A DNA stretch of 64,000 nucleotides from Humulus lupulus (Eukaryota; Streptophyta; Magnoliopsida; Rosales; Cannabaceae): assembly GCF_963169125.1 (NCBI RefSeq), contig NC_084799.1, forward strand, positions 64,960,643 through 65,024,642. The letters are read 5' to 3'. The notes beneath the pieces are model-generated. The model was not told the DNA's origin and ran no database searches. It was given only the letters and a program-made list of their open reading frames with translations. Both the position numbers and the translations under genes were made by a program. Shown here piece by piece: positions 44,003-55,150 of this stretch (the first letter of the stretch is position 1; each line of letters opens with the position of its first letter).

Positions 44003-45508
44003 CTATAGTGTGATGTTGGCCACTTGGCCCACCAGCAACTCAATGCCAACTTTGGTCATATCCTCTGCCAACTCCTTGGATATCTGTCTCACACTGTATA
44101 ACTGCCCCAGACCTTTCCAGCTTAAGTCATATGCCACCTTGTTGGCCTTCCCTGGGTGATACAAGATTTCACAATCATAATCCTTCACCAACTCCAGCTA
44201 ACGCCTCTGTCTCATGTTCATGTCTTTCTGTGTGAAAAATTACTTTAAGCTCTTGTGGTTAGTGTATATCTCATACTTCTCCCCATAAAGGTAATGCCTC
44301 CATACCTTAAATTCAAAGACCACTCCTGTCAACTCCAGATCATGAGTGGGGTATCTCAGTTCATACTCTTTCAACTGGCGTGATGCATAAGAAATCATCT
44401 CCCCTGTTTGCATAAGAACACAACCCAAACCCTGTCTTGAGGCATAATAGTACACTACAAACTTCTCTTGATCTGTTGGAAGACTCAAAATTGGAGCTGT
44501 AATCAATCACTGCTTCAGTTTTTGGAAGCTGTTCTCACACTTATTTGACCATGCAAACTTCTAATTCTTGCGTGTCAGTTCAGTCAATGAGGTAGCAATC
44601 CTCGAGAACCCTTCCACAAAACGACTGTAATAACCAGCCAATCCAAGGAAGCTCCTAATCTCTGAGACATCCCTTGGCCTTGGCCAATCTTTGACTGCCT
44701 CAATCTTGGCTGGGTCCACCTTGATCCCATCCTTACTGAAAATATGACCAAGAAAAGTTACCTGAGGTAACCAGAACTCACATTTCTTGAACTTTGTAAA
44801 CAGCCTGTGTTCCCTCAGCCTCTATAAAACCAACCTGAGATGCTGCTCATGTTGTGACTCTGGCTGAGAATAAACCAAAATATCATCGATGAAGACGATC
44901 ATAAACCGATCTAGATAATCTTTGAACACCATGTTCATCAAATCCATAAAAGCAGTTAGGGCATTAGTCAACCTAGAAGACATGACTAAGAACTTATAAT
45001 GCCCATACTTGGTACGAAAGGCAGTCTTCGGTATATCTCCCTCCTTGATCCTCAGGTGGTGATAACCAAATCGAAGATCTATCTTTGAGAATACCATCTT
45101 ACCCAGCAACTGATCAAACAAGTCATCTATCCTTGGCAGATGATACTTGTTCTTAATTGTTAACTTGTTTAGTTCCCTGTAGTCAATACACATTCTTAGA
45201 GAATCATCCTTCTTCTTTACAAATAGGACTGGTTCACCCCATCGTGAGAAACTGGGTCTAATAAAACCTAAGTCTAACAGATCATGCAGTTGTACCTTTA
45301 ATTCTTTTAACTGTACTGGGACCATTCTGTATGGCACCCTAGACACTGACTCTGTCCCTGGTGCCAGTTCAATAACAAATTCTATCTCTCTATGTGGTAG
45401 CAACCTTGGTAAATCCTCTGGAAACACATCCAGAAACTCACAGACTAATCTAGTCCCACTAGCATGACCTGAGTGGTATCTACCACACTGGCTAAGAATC
45501 CTATGCAA
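44003..45508 (-). pseudogene. pol: Tekay-like reverse transcriptase and RNase H, decayed
   Basis: RT (45508-44822) has [31 protein letters not shown] and an intact FIDD near 44895-44884, followed by a stop. The thumb and connection (44821-44507) is broken. RNase H (44506-44003) keeps [20 protein letters not shown] and YTNHKSLK. Neighbouring parts need frame changes. Confidence 0.87.
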
Positions 45509-45935
45509 CCACCTTGCAATAGATCTCTAGCCCTCAATACAGATATCATAGGTACACGGGGTCCATGTACAATGTCAACAAATACAAAAAGAACCTCACC
45601 CTTAGGCTCAAAGGTTACCATTTTCCTTCTGCAATCTATGGTTGCCCCATACTTCACTAACCACTCCATACACAGAATCATATCGAAGTCGATCATAACC
45701 AACAATATCAAATCAACTAAAAAATCTCTTCCCTCCACTATCACTGACAATGATCTGACCCATCTCCTGCATACTACTAACTCCTCAGTGGGCAATATGG
45801 TCCCGAACCCCACAGCATAATAATCACAAGGTCTATACAGTCTATCAATAATTCTACTAGCAACAAAAGAATGCGTAGCACGAGAATCAATCGAAACAGT
45901 ATAAGGGGTTACAACACTAAAATGTTGATCTGTGA
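45509..45935 (-). pseudogene. Tekay-like aspartic protease with mutated active site
   Basis: The active site reads D-S-R-A-T-H-S-F (D at 45888-45886), where D-S-G-A-T-H-S-F is usual. The Gly codon has become CGT at 45882-45880. The downstream text FDMILCMEWLVKYGATIDC is the normal second half of a chromovirus protease. Confidence 0.8.
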
Positions 45936-47070
45936 CTACTGAGGGACAAGCCTCAGCTTCTGTCTGTGCAATGCTAACACTCGAGCTGGGGTCGAGTTGT
46001 CTGCCTTTCTTGGTTCTTCATTTCTTGCCTTCGGGAAATCTGTCTTTAAGTGTCCCAATATCATGCACAAAAAGCAGGCATTTTCCCGACACTCCCCTAT
46101 ATGATGCCTCTTACATCTGGCGCACTCTGGAAAAGTCCTCCAACCTTCATTGCCGCCCTGGCGACCTATCTGAATACCATGTGGTCTCCTGTCAGGGCAT
46201 GGAGTTGGAAAGGCATATAGAGCCTTCCTTTTCTCATCACTAGGGCTCTCACCCTTACTTGAACTCATAAATAGAGGTCCCGCCCTCCTAGTGTCTCTCC
46301 TGGGCGCGTTCTCGTGCCAGATTTTGTTCTCTGCGCCCTTAATTATGAGTACCTTCTCAAATACATGTGCATAAGTAGTCACTCCTGGCACAGTAGTGAT
46401 ACGAACATCATGGGCTATCATAGGTTGTAGCCTTTGGAGAAACCTCTCCCTTCTGGTCCCATCACTGGGCATCCGTCCCCCGAAAAACTTTGCGAATCTA
46501 TCAAACTTCAAGGGATAATTGGTCACTGACATATTGCCCTGAAGTAACTTGCTCAACTCTTCAACTTTTGTAGCCCTGGTAGCATCATTGTAATACTTTT
46601 CATTATACAGAGTTCGAAACTCTTCCCAATCCAGGGTATTAATGTTTCTGGTCTGTGATATCACCTCCCACCAAATTCGGGCATCCTCCCGAAACATGTA
46701 TGTGGCATAGGCCACCTTTTAATAACCAACCACCCTCATAAAATCCAAGATAATGGTAACCATGCTCATCCACTGTTCAGCCTTAGCCAGATCTGCACTG
46801 CCCTAAAAAACTAGAGGGTGTTGTTTCTTGAACCTTTCATAAAGAGGTTCCCATCTTTTTCCAGTCTCTGGCTGCTGCTCTACTATTGGAACCATCACAG
46901 GTGGTACCTCTAGCAAAATGTTCCCTGTATGAACCTGTTGTTGTCTTAGGAGGCGGATCTCTTCTTCCTGCCTCAATAACCTGGCTTGCAAATCAGCAAG
47001 CACTTGCTACCAGTTCTTAGGAGCTGGCAGAGGGGTCTGACCCTGATTGTCATTCTGACCCTATTCAAAA
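45936..47070 (-). pseudogene. gag: Tekay-like gag, truncated at N-terminus, several stops
   Basis: The frame runs from about 47070 with stops near 47009, 46803 and 46718. A coiled N-terminal part (LADLQARLLRQEEEIRLLRQ) is followed by the gag domain (AYATYMFREDARIWWE, FRTLYNEKYY). Two zinc knuckles follow: CARCKRHHIGEC, and CFLCMILGHLKTDF with its last Cys lost. At 47072 the text switches to the LTR of the other chromovirus, so the gag start, primer site and most of the 5' LTR were deleted. Confidence 0.85.
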
Positions 47071-47072
47071 TG

Positions 47073-48864
47073 TTACTTAGTTGGATAGTAGTATCTTGTG
47101 CTGTATAATTTTAGTTTTTGTGGTTATTTGTTCAAGCCGGGAATTATTTGGAAACTCATAGAGACAGTTATGGATTTTATAAGTTTAACCTATAGTTTAG
47201 AAATATTAATTTTATCATAAGGTTTAATTATTGAAGCTGGTCCTAGAAATATTATTTATTATAACCTAAGGTTTAGATAGAATAATTAAGAATGTGACAT
47301 TTGTCACATGTATTTTTATTAAGGATTTTAGATGAATAAAATAATAATAGATAGCCCTAGGAAGTTTAGAACCTTCCCTCATATGTTAGGATCTCGTATT
47401 ACTCAGTCAAAGTGGTTTAAATAACTTCAAGTGTGCTAAAAATGTGCAAAAACTTGATTTAATATATCAGCGTAAGTTGACATATCGCAGCTATAGGAGC
47501 CGATATATCGCCTATGTTGATATGGAAAACACGTCGACTTCGCACGAATGAAACCACGGAGCCTTGGGAAAATGGGGCAGGCGATATATCGCTTATATGG
47601 GCGATATATCGGCTCCATCAAGCCATTTTGAAACTGTGTGGAATTCGAAGCTAGAAATAACCTTCAACAACTTCGACTTATTCTTGAACAATTTTGACCG
47701 AGTTCTGGGCATTTGTTGAGTAGAAAATTCCATTTTTTATCCATTTTAAAGGGAGTTAGTTTCACTCCTTGAACTCTATAAATACGACCCTTCACTCAGC
47801 CATTTACATCATCTTTCAAACACTTCTTAGAGCCTCCAAGCTGCCAATTTCGTTCTAGAGAGAAACACTAGAGTTTTGGGGTTAAAAGCTTTCAAATCTA
47901 AGATTTTTTAAACACTTGGGAAGTAAGCTAGAGTGTGATTTTTGTATTGAGGTATAGAGCGAAGCTCTAAGCTATCTAAGGTACTCTTAATCCTCAGGTT
48001 TAGTTCATTGCTATTCCTCTTTTTCTTTTCTTTTACTTCAAATCCTAACTTGTCATAATGGATTTTTAGGTGCTTGATTACTTTGAAACTTAAGGTTTTC
48101 GGTAAGTTCTTATCTTGACGGTTTAGATCTTCTTTTCATCTTCTTTTCTTTAGGAAACTTATGGTTTTACTGTTTGGTTTTATGAGTTTCCAATCCCACA
48201 CTTGTCTCCAATACCCCGGTTTTTTGTAAGGAAAATAAGTTAGATTTATGTGCTATGTGCTTTGTGTATGTATGTTTGTTTTTATGTCTTTTAGTTGCTT
48301 GGGAAATATGGTTCCTTAGACAGCAAATCTCAAGATTTTTATCATTATCGTAGACTATAGTTGTGTCTAAACCTATCTCTAAATAGTAGCAATAGGACTA
48401 TAACGGGTTCTATCACATACTATGGTAATGAGTTAATGGCCATTAATATTGTAGTCTATTTTTATGTTTTATGTTATGCTTTAGTATTTTTTCCTTACCG
48501 GGCGCTAGGCTCATTCCTTTTTATTTAGATTATGCAGGTAAATGAACATGGAAGGCGGGACAGATCCTATGTGGCTTTGGCATGTGTATTGGGTGAGGAC
48601 TAAAGGAATGGACCGATGGGATCGATTGAGGACGACGTTGACAATTGAGTATTTTAATTATGTATTTATGATTTCCACATTTAGTATTTGAACACTTAAA
48701 TAAAGGTTTTGTTTTCTTTATGATTTTATGTATAAACAATGGGATCTCGTATTTTGGATATTCTATAATAAAGTTTTATTATTTCATTTAAGTATCCAAA
48801 AGATAGTAGTTATGTCTTAGTAGTTTTAAATGTTCAAGGTCTTTAAATTAGTCGGGTATTTACA
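47073..48864 (+). repeat. 5' LTR of the plus-strand chromovirus
   Basis: It matches 56348-58130. The first 18 bp (tgtagcacctcagaattt) are missing at the junction with the Tekay-like gag. A TATA box tataaata is at 47777-47784. It contains gcgatatatcgc palindromes at 47496-47616. Confidence 0.9.
47496..47616. promoter_or_regulatory. GCGATATATCGC palindromes in U3
   Basis: ggagccgatatatcgcc (47496-47512) and its inverse ggcgatatatcggctcc (47600-47616) flank a perfect gcgatatatcgc (47581-47592), about 160-280 bp upstream of the TATA box. Diverged copies are in the other LTR near 56771-56885. Confidence 0.5.
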
Positions 48865-48866
48865 GT

Positions 48867-48882
48867 TGGTATCAGATCCATG
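48867..48882 (+). other. Primer-binding site, initiator tRNA-Met type
   Basis: tggtatcagatccatg starts 2 bp after the LTR end. The usual form is tggtatcagagcc, so one base (g to t) differs in the core. Confidence 0.85.
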
Positions 48883-48942
48883 ATTCATATGCATGAAGTC
48901 ATCCTTGATACACACGCAAAATCTCTGGATCTAACTGCCAAT

Positions 48943-49008
48943 GTAAGTGTTTATGTTATGAATATTATGTTTATGTTAAGACTAACATTTTAGTTAATAT
49001 GTTTTCAG
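48943..49008 (+). other. Intron-like segment before the extra ORF
   Basis: A consensus donor gtaagt (48943) and acceptor ttttcag (ending 49008) bound 66 bp of T-rich sequence. Splicing would bring the ATG at 49014 closer to the leader. This is inferred from sequence only. Confidence 0.4.
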
Positions 49009-49013
49009 TCAAA

Positions 49014-49483
49014 ATGAATGGAGCCATGACTTATCAAGATATCCATGCCATTAAGGCATTGAAAAAGATTAGAGAGCCAAGGGATACAATAGGAGTGCTA
49101 GAAAGAATCACTCAAAGATTGGTCAAATTTCACAAGGAGACAGTTCACCTTCAAATCACTAGGCAATTTATGATGAGAGCCATGGAACAATATGCCCTAG
49201 TAATTAGGCTTTTTAAAGATATGCCTTCTGTGTTTTTAAATTTGGAAGAATTATGGGAAACTATAGATGATGAAGATGACTTACCAGTAGCCATTAGATA
49301 TTATTTTCTTTTACTTAGATTTACTAATAGGGTTAAGATTTTCAATTCACCAATGAACAAAATAATAATGTCCTAATGAATATTCCCCGTGGTAGTTTCA
49401 AGGCTTATAATATTGATGATTATGAGGAAATAACTGATGATATGCTAGATGAAGGATCAGACATAGAAGATTCTAATTTTTAG
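49014..49483 (+). pseudogene. Extra ORF between primer site and gag, product not recognised
   Basis: An ATG at 49014 (or 48999 if unspliced) opens a frame to TAA at 49374-49376. A second frame overlaps near 49345-49370 (NEQNNN) and runs to TAG at 49481-49483 with a very acidic end (DDYEEITDD, DEGSDIED). I read this as one gene with a frameshift near 49345. The first part is basic and helical-looking (KALKKIREPRD, TQRLVKFHKE), then hydrophobic near its end (YYFLLLRF). A polyadenylation-type aataaa lies at 49566. I recognise no domain. It could be a captured host gene piece or an element-specific accessory ORF. Confidence 0.5.
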
Positions 49484-50033
49484 AAATTTTACCCTAGTTA
49501 TTATTAGTATTGTTTCTTTATTTATTTTGAATTATTATTGTAATAAGTGAATTTTTTTTCCAATCAATAAAATTGTTATTTTTTTTGGCATGTATGAATT
49601 TTGCTTTGAATTTATTTTATTTGTAAAATCATAATTACTTTAAAATAAATTCAATAAATAATGACTGAGTTCGATGAGGGTGGATAAATCAATGAACCGG
49701 GTTCTGTATTAAGAGTTTAGGGGGCCAAAGTAGTGGGAACGATTTTACTGATTCCAGCCCTCCCTCAATGTGGTTAACTTTGGAATAGCGACAAGTTTCG
49801 AGCTTGAGAATTAAGTCATATAGGGTGGTTAGAAACAGACTTAGAATATTATAAAGATGGCTTAATAGTCTAAGTATAGAAATACGCCCTAATTTATAAA
49901 GATGACTTACATAAAATTTCATAAGAACTCATAACTGATAGGTCCGAGTTATGTTTGCTTAGACTAAGTTTTTGCCTTAGAAACTATTAGGGTAAGTTCT
50001 AACGTGTTTTTCTCGATTGTTAGAAATTTGCTG
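49484..50033 (+). other. Non-coding segment between the extra ORF and gag
   Basis: A T-rich 3' untranslated-like stretch with aataaa at 49566, then about 400 bp with no feature. The final 40 bp hold gtaagttc (about 49994) and a T-rich ...gattgttag ending near 50023, which could bound a short intron just before gag. Confidence 0.4.
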
Positions 50034-50446
50034 AAGAGGTCACTCCAAAGGTCTTCATGCACTAACGGCAATGCCCCCAGCACCGCCAACGATACTCACG
50101 AGGCCCCTCCAATCCGAATAAGGGGAAAACGTACTGCCACTACTGCTGCAAATAGAAATGCACCACCTTCGATTGACAACGACGCTAAAATTATCCAGTT
50201 ACAATAATAAGTAGAAGAATTACTGCAGCAACAACGACAACCTCAGCCGCAGCCTCAGCCAGCGGCTGAAGCACCCCAGCAAGAATAGAATGGAGGATAT
50301 CCATATGGGGGATGGCCAATGGAAAATTATGCACCCTATTCAGCTCAGCACATAGAACCAGTCTATCAGTGTTTTCGTAAGCGGCACACTCCAAATTTTG
50401 AAGGGACAACCGACCCCTTTGAGGATTAAGAATGACTCAGGATTGT

Positions 50447-50451
50447 AGAGT
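50447..50451. repeat. Target duplication of the solo LTR, left copy
   Basis: agagt here and agagt at 52448-52452, perfect. Removing the insert restores gag similarity. Confidence 0.92.
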
Positions 50452-52447
50452 TGATAACTCTATAAAATAGAGTTATTTTACCATATTTTTATGCTAATTG
50501 TTGCTTAGTCTTTGAGTTTTTAAGTAATTTTGTATTTATTAGTCTTATTGTAATTTTATAGATTTTTATATGTTTTTATAGATATTTTATAATAATATGT
50601 TGTAGTTTAATTAATTGAAATTAGTCTTGTTAAGTTAGAAGTAAAAACATGCATTTTTGAGCTTAAATGTTATGCAAATTAAATTTTAATTAATATTTTC
50701 ATGGAAGTTATATGGTATATTTTATTAGAGAAAATAATTAATTTAAATTTAGTTTATGATTATTTTGTAGGAAACAATGTGCATTTTGGTACTTTGAAAA
50801 GAAAATAAAAGAAAAGAATTAAAGTTGAACAAAGGAGAAAAAAATGGCAATACTGAAAAACCAAGGGCCCAAAGCACCACCAGCTAGCACATGGCCCAGC
50901 CCGAAGCTGCCTCCAGCTGCCCTTTCTAGCCCCCCAGGCCCACTCGGCCCAGCTAGCAGCCTTCCTTCTCCTTACCTGGGCCCGCGTCTGCCCCAGCCCA
51001 GGCCGAAAGCAGCCTTCCTCCTCCAGCAGCTCCTGGGCCCGCCAACCTTTTCACCAACCAGGCCCAACCGAGGCCCAACACATCCAGCTGCCTTAGCAAC
51101 CCCCATTCAGCCCAATCACTGCCTCCCAAGCTTCCAGCTCTACCCGCTTGGCCCATTCCAGCCAAGCTTCCCAGGCCCAACCCGAAGTTTCTTCCCACCG
51201 CCAGCCTTCAACAAGCATCTTCGGCCCACACGCCAGGCCAAGCCTGCCACCAGCCCCCTTTGTGCATTTTGAGCCCAACAAAAGCACCTTTGTCCCCTTA
51301 TGTCTAAATATGCCATTTTTTACCCCATTTTCTTACACATTTTACCCCAAAATCATCATCACACCTAAAATTTACCCCACTTACCTTATTATTCTTCATT
51401 TCAAATTTAATTTAATCAATTTAAATTGATTATTTTAAACACTTTTTTTTTGCTATAAATAAGGAATTTGGGGGTGCTTATTTGACGGGAGGTCGTACCA
51501 CAAAATTCCTACACTTGGAAAACCACTCCATTCTCTTCATCTTTTTCTTCTTTTTGGTCATTTTTTCTATGAGTTTTTAGAGGAAAAATTTGGGGGTTTT
51601 TCCTCCAAATTTTCCTATTTATGTTTGTAATTTCTATTCTAGTTATGTGCTTCTAATTTTTTTCATAAGATTATTAAGATCATGATGAAGCAACTTGTAA
51701 CTAGATAATATTTATGTTGTATGTTGATTTCCCTTGTAATGCAACAAAGTTTATGGATTTTTCTTCTTCATATTTGTCTTTCATCTTTAATATCTTATAT
51801 TTTGGATTGTTAGATAGTATGCACTTTTACTTCATTTTGCAAAACATAATATTCTTTGTGTAAGATGTGTCATTAAATTGTACACATCCAATGCTTAGAA
51901 CAAAAATATTATGTTTTGCCTTATAAATAATGTTATTTGATTTTTTTTTTTTTGTTTCATTAGGTTGATTCACATTAAATACTTTCAGATTATACTTTTT
52001 GAAAAGTGAAGAAAAATCCTATCTTTTAGAAGTAATTTATGCTTAAAATTATAAATCTATTTGGAAAATGATAGTTTGACTTATTTTAACTATCACTAAA
52101 ACCTGGGAATCAATATACTAATAAGTATTATTAAACTTACATTTTGTGGATTCTAGTATCTTAATAATCTTTCATTTTAACACTTATTTTCAAATCATTA
52201 TTGGTTTATTTTTATTCTCTTAAATAGCTTTATTTTAAATCTTTTATTTTATTCATTATACAAAAATCTCATCAATCTTTGGAGCTAGATTAGAATTTAT
52301 TAATTTTGGTTTAAAATAGTTTTCTTTTTTTATTTTAGACAACTCCTTTGGGTTCGATCTCGTGCTTACACGAACACTATATTTCATATACGATTCGTGC
52401 ACTTGCGAGTTATAAATTTTTAAAACATACTTGTTTTGGGTCCATCA
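50452..52447 (+). mobile_element. Solo LTR, Athila-like (1996 bp)
   Basis: TG...CA ends (tgataactctataaaata ... gggtccatca) lie directly inside AGAGT duplications, with no internal region. The start shares the tgataactcta...tagagttatttt hairpin with the LTR of the element at 20103. A TATA box tataaata is at 51454-51461. The region before the end (cgtgcttacacgaacactat, cgtgcacttgcga) resembles Athila-type LTR ends. A Pro-rich ORF at 50844-51272 is probably chance in a GGCCCA-rich stretch. Solo LTRs arise by recombination between two LTRs. Confidence 0.88.
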
Positions 52448-53200
52448 AGAGTCGATTTTGGCACACATGAACCTCAGTAACGCGGATAACATATCCTGTG
52501 CTTCTTCTCTACTGAAAAAGGATGCCAAAATCTTGTGGGATTTGGTACAATAGACTCATGATATCACCGCCATGACTTGGGCCAGATTTGTGGAGCTATT
52601 TCACAAAAAGTACTACAACTCGGCAGTCATCGCTACAAGGGTGGAAGAGTTTCCCAGCTTGAAACATGGCAATTTGTCGGTAGTCGAGTATGCTCGAAAA
52701 TTTGATCGACTAGCCAAGTTTGCACGAGAGTTAGTCCCAAACGGCTACTTGAGGGTAACTAAGTTCACCGGGGGACTCAAACCCAAGATTGAATTAGGGG
52801 TCAAGCCTGGGAACCCCAAGAAAATGTTAGCAAGGAGGAGGCAAGCAAGTCAGAACCTAAGCAGCAGAATCAGACTCAGAATGGTCGAAACCACAACAAC
52901 CAGCATAACAATAATGGGCAGAAAAGAAAGCATCCCAATAATATACAGACCAATGGTAATAAAAGAGCACGGGCTAACAATGGTAATAACATGTCGGGTT
53001 ATGTGGAATACCCTCAATGCTCCAAGTGCCAGAAAAGACATACTGGGGAGTGTCGTGCAAGCAGCAAGGGTTGTTACAATTGTGGCCAAGAAGGTCATCG
53101 TAAAAGAGATTGTCTACAGCTCAAAACAGAAGAAAAGAAGGACAGCAAGATGGTTCCAGCCAGAGTCTTTGCTTTGACCCAGGGAGAAGTCGAAACTAGT

Positions 53201-53560
53201 AACAAGGTGGTCACAGGTCAGCTTCCAATCCTCGATAATATATTTTCAGTATTGATTGATTTGGGAGCAACACACTCGTATATCTTGTTTGGATTGATAG
53301 AAAAAGTAGACAAACCTTGTGAAAGATTTAGAAATAGGTTTGTTACAAAATTTCCTTCGGGCGAAGTTGTTCTATCATCACGAATAGTACGAGGAGTACC
53401 AATCAAAGTCAAGGGCACAGAGCTAGAAGGAGACCTGATAGAGATAGAGATCAAAGACTTCAACGTAATACTGTGCATGGACTGGCTATCAAGACATGGC
53501 GAAACCATCAACTGTCGATGCAAGCAAGTGAGGTTCGAAACCCCTGAGGGTTAGAAACTA
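53201..53560 (+). pseudogene. Chromovirus protease, active site changed
   Basis: The active site reads D-L-G-A-T-H-S-Y at about 53258 (usually D-S-G-A-T-H-S). The second half, FNVILCMDWLSRHGETINC, is normal. The frame stops at 53552-53554. Confidence 0.82.
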
Positions 53561-54560
53561 TGTTTAATGGGAAAGTTTTCAAGACTATGGACACTGCTTG
53601 TCTCATCTCTCAAAGTTCAGAGGATGATAGAGAAAGGATGTCACACATTCTTAGCAAGCATCACAGATGTGGCATAGAAAACACGATTAAAGGTTGGAGA
53701 TGTCTGAATTATAAAGGAATTTCTAGAGATATTTCCTAATGACTTACCAGGGTTACCCCCTACTCGGGAAATTGAGTTCACAATCGAACTAGTACCGGGA
53801 ACCGAGCCTACCTTAAAGGCACCATACCGAATGGCACCTACCGAACTCAAGGAGTTAAAAATGCAGTTACAAGAGCTCTTAGACTTGGGATTCATCAAAC
53901 TGAGCCATTCGCCATGGGGGCACCAGTTCTATTTGTGAAGAAGTATGATGGAAGCATGCGGATGTGTATCGATTACCATGAGTTTAAAAGGTGACAATTA
54001 ATAACAAGTATCCACTACCCCAGATTGAAGACTTATTTGATCAACTACGAGGAGCGATTGTATTTTCAAAGATTGATCTATGGTTCGGTAATCACCAGCT
54101 CAAGGTAAGGGAAGAAGATATACCAAAGACAACTTTTAGGACTCGATATGGACATTACAAGTTCCTAGTTATGTATTTTTGTCTTACCAACGCTTTAGTC
54201 TAATTTATGGACTTAATGAACCTGGTCTTCAAGGATTACTTGGATAAATTCATCGTGGTGTTCATTGGCGATATATTGGTGTGCTAAAAGGATGAAGTCG
54301 AGCACGAGGAACACTTAAGACTGACCATGCTGCGACTAAAGGAGCATCAACTTTATGCCAAGTTCAAGAAATGCGAATTTTGGCTATCACAAGTAGTGTT
54401 CCTCGGGCACATAGTATCCAAGGATGGAGTCGCAGTAGACCCAACTAAAGTAGAGGCTGTGAAGGATTGGCCAAGACCTAAGAATGTGTCAGAGGTTAGA
54501 AGTTTTCTCGGACTAGAAGGCTATTACCGGAGATTTACATAAGGCTTTTCTAAGATAGCC
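53561..54560 (+). pseudogene. pol: Chromovirus reverse transcriptase, catalytic Asp lost
   Basis: Blocks are [48 protein letters not shown] and the connection [20 protein letters not shown]. The catalytic box reads F-I-G-D: GGC at 54267-54269 replaces the first Asp codon. There are stops near 54203 and 54286 and a frameshift near 53970. Confidence 0.88.
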
Positions 54561-55150
54561 ACTTCGCTTATCAACTTGACCCGGAAGCAGCAAAAGTTCA
54601 ATTGGACGGATAAATGTCAAGAAAGCTTCCAGTTGCTCAAAGAAAAACTGTGTTCAGCATCAATACTTTGCGTACCAACACCCAACGACAAGTTTGTAGT
54701 ATTCTGTGATGCATCCAAGAAAGCTTTAGGCTGTGTGCTGATGCAAAATGACAAGGTGATAGCCTACACCTCAAGACAACTGAAGGAATACGAGCAACGC
54801 TATCCAACATATGATATGAAGTTGGCAGCGGTGGTCTTTGCACTAAAAATCTAGTGCCATTATCTATATGGAGAATAGTGTGAGATTTATATGGACCATA
54901 AGAGCTTAAAATATTTCTTCATGCAAAAAGAGCTCAATATAAGGTAGCGCAGGTGGTTGGAACTATTAAAGGACTATGACAGTGAAATCCTATACCACCC
55001 AGGAAGGGCGAATATAGTTGCAGATGCATTAAGTTGGAAGATTTATGGAAATCGAGTAGCATTATCCTGAATTGAAAAGCATCTACAACAAGAGCTGATT
55101 AAAGTCGGGATAGAAATAGTCATGGGTAAACTGGCTAACTTGTCCATCTA
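54561..55150 (+). pseudogene. pol: Chromovirus RNase H
   Basis: It keeps [37 protein letters not shown], then MDHKSLKYFF and [19 protein letters not shown], with stops near 54541, 54854, 55070 and 55150. Confidence 0.88.

Larger units (their letters stand above)
50034..53200 (+). pseudogene. gag: Chromovirus gag, split by a solo LTR and with stops
   Basis: The N-terminal part (50034-50446) is Thr/Ala/Pro- and then Gln/Pro-rich, with a stop at 50205-50207, and reaches the KRHTPNFEGTTDPFED motif that begins the gag domain. After the insert, gag resumes at 52453 (KDAKILWDLV, TWARFVELFHKKYY, VVEYARKFDRLAKFA). The zinc knuckles CSKCQKRHTGEC (53018-53053) and CYNCGQEGHRKRDC (53072-53113) are intact but in another frame. 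In-frame stops and a frameshift near 52820-52990 make it non-functional. Confidence 0.87.

Noticed and set aside
50844..51272. Proline-rich ORF of 142 codons in the solo LTR
   Set aside because: A GGCCCA/CCAGC-rich stretch gives Pro/Leu/Ala in any frame, and the opposite strand is also open. It is inside a non-coding LTR.
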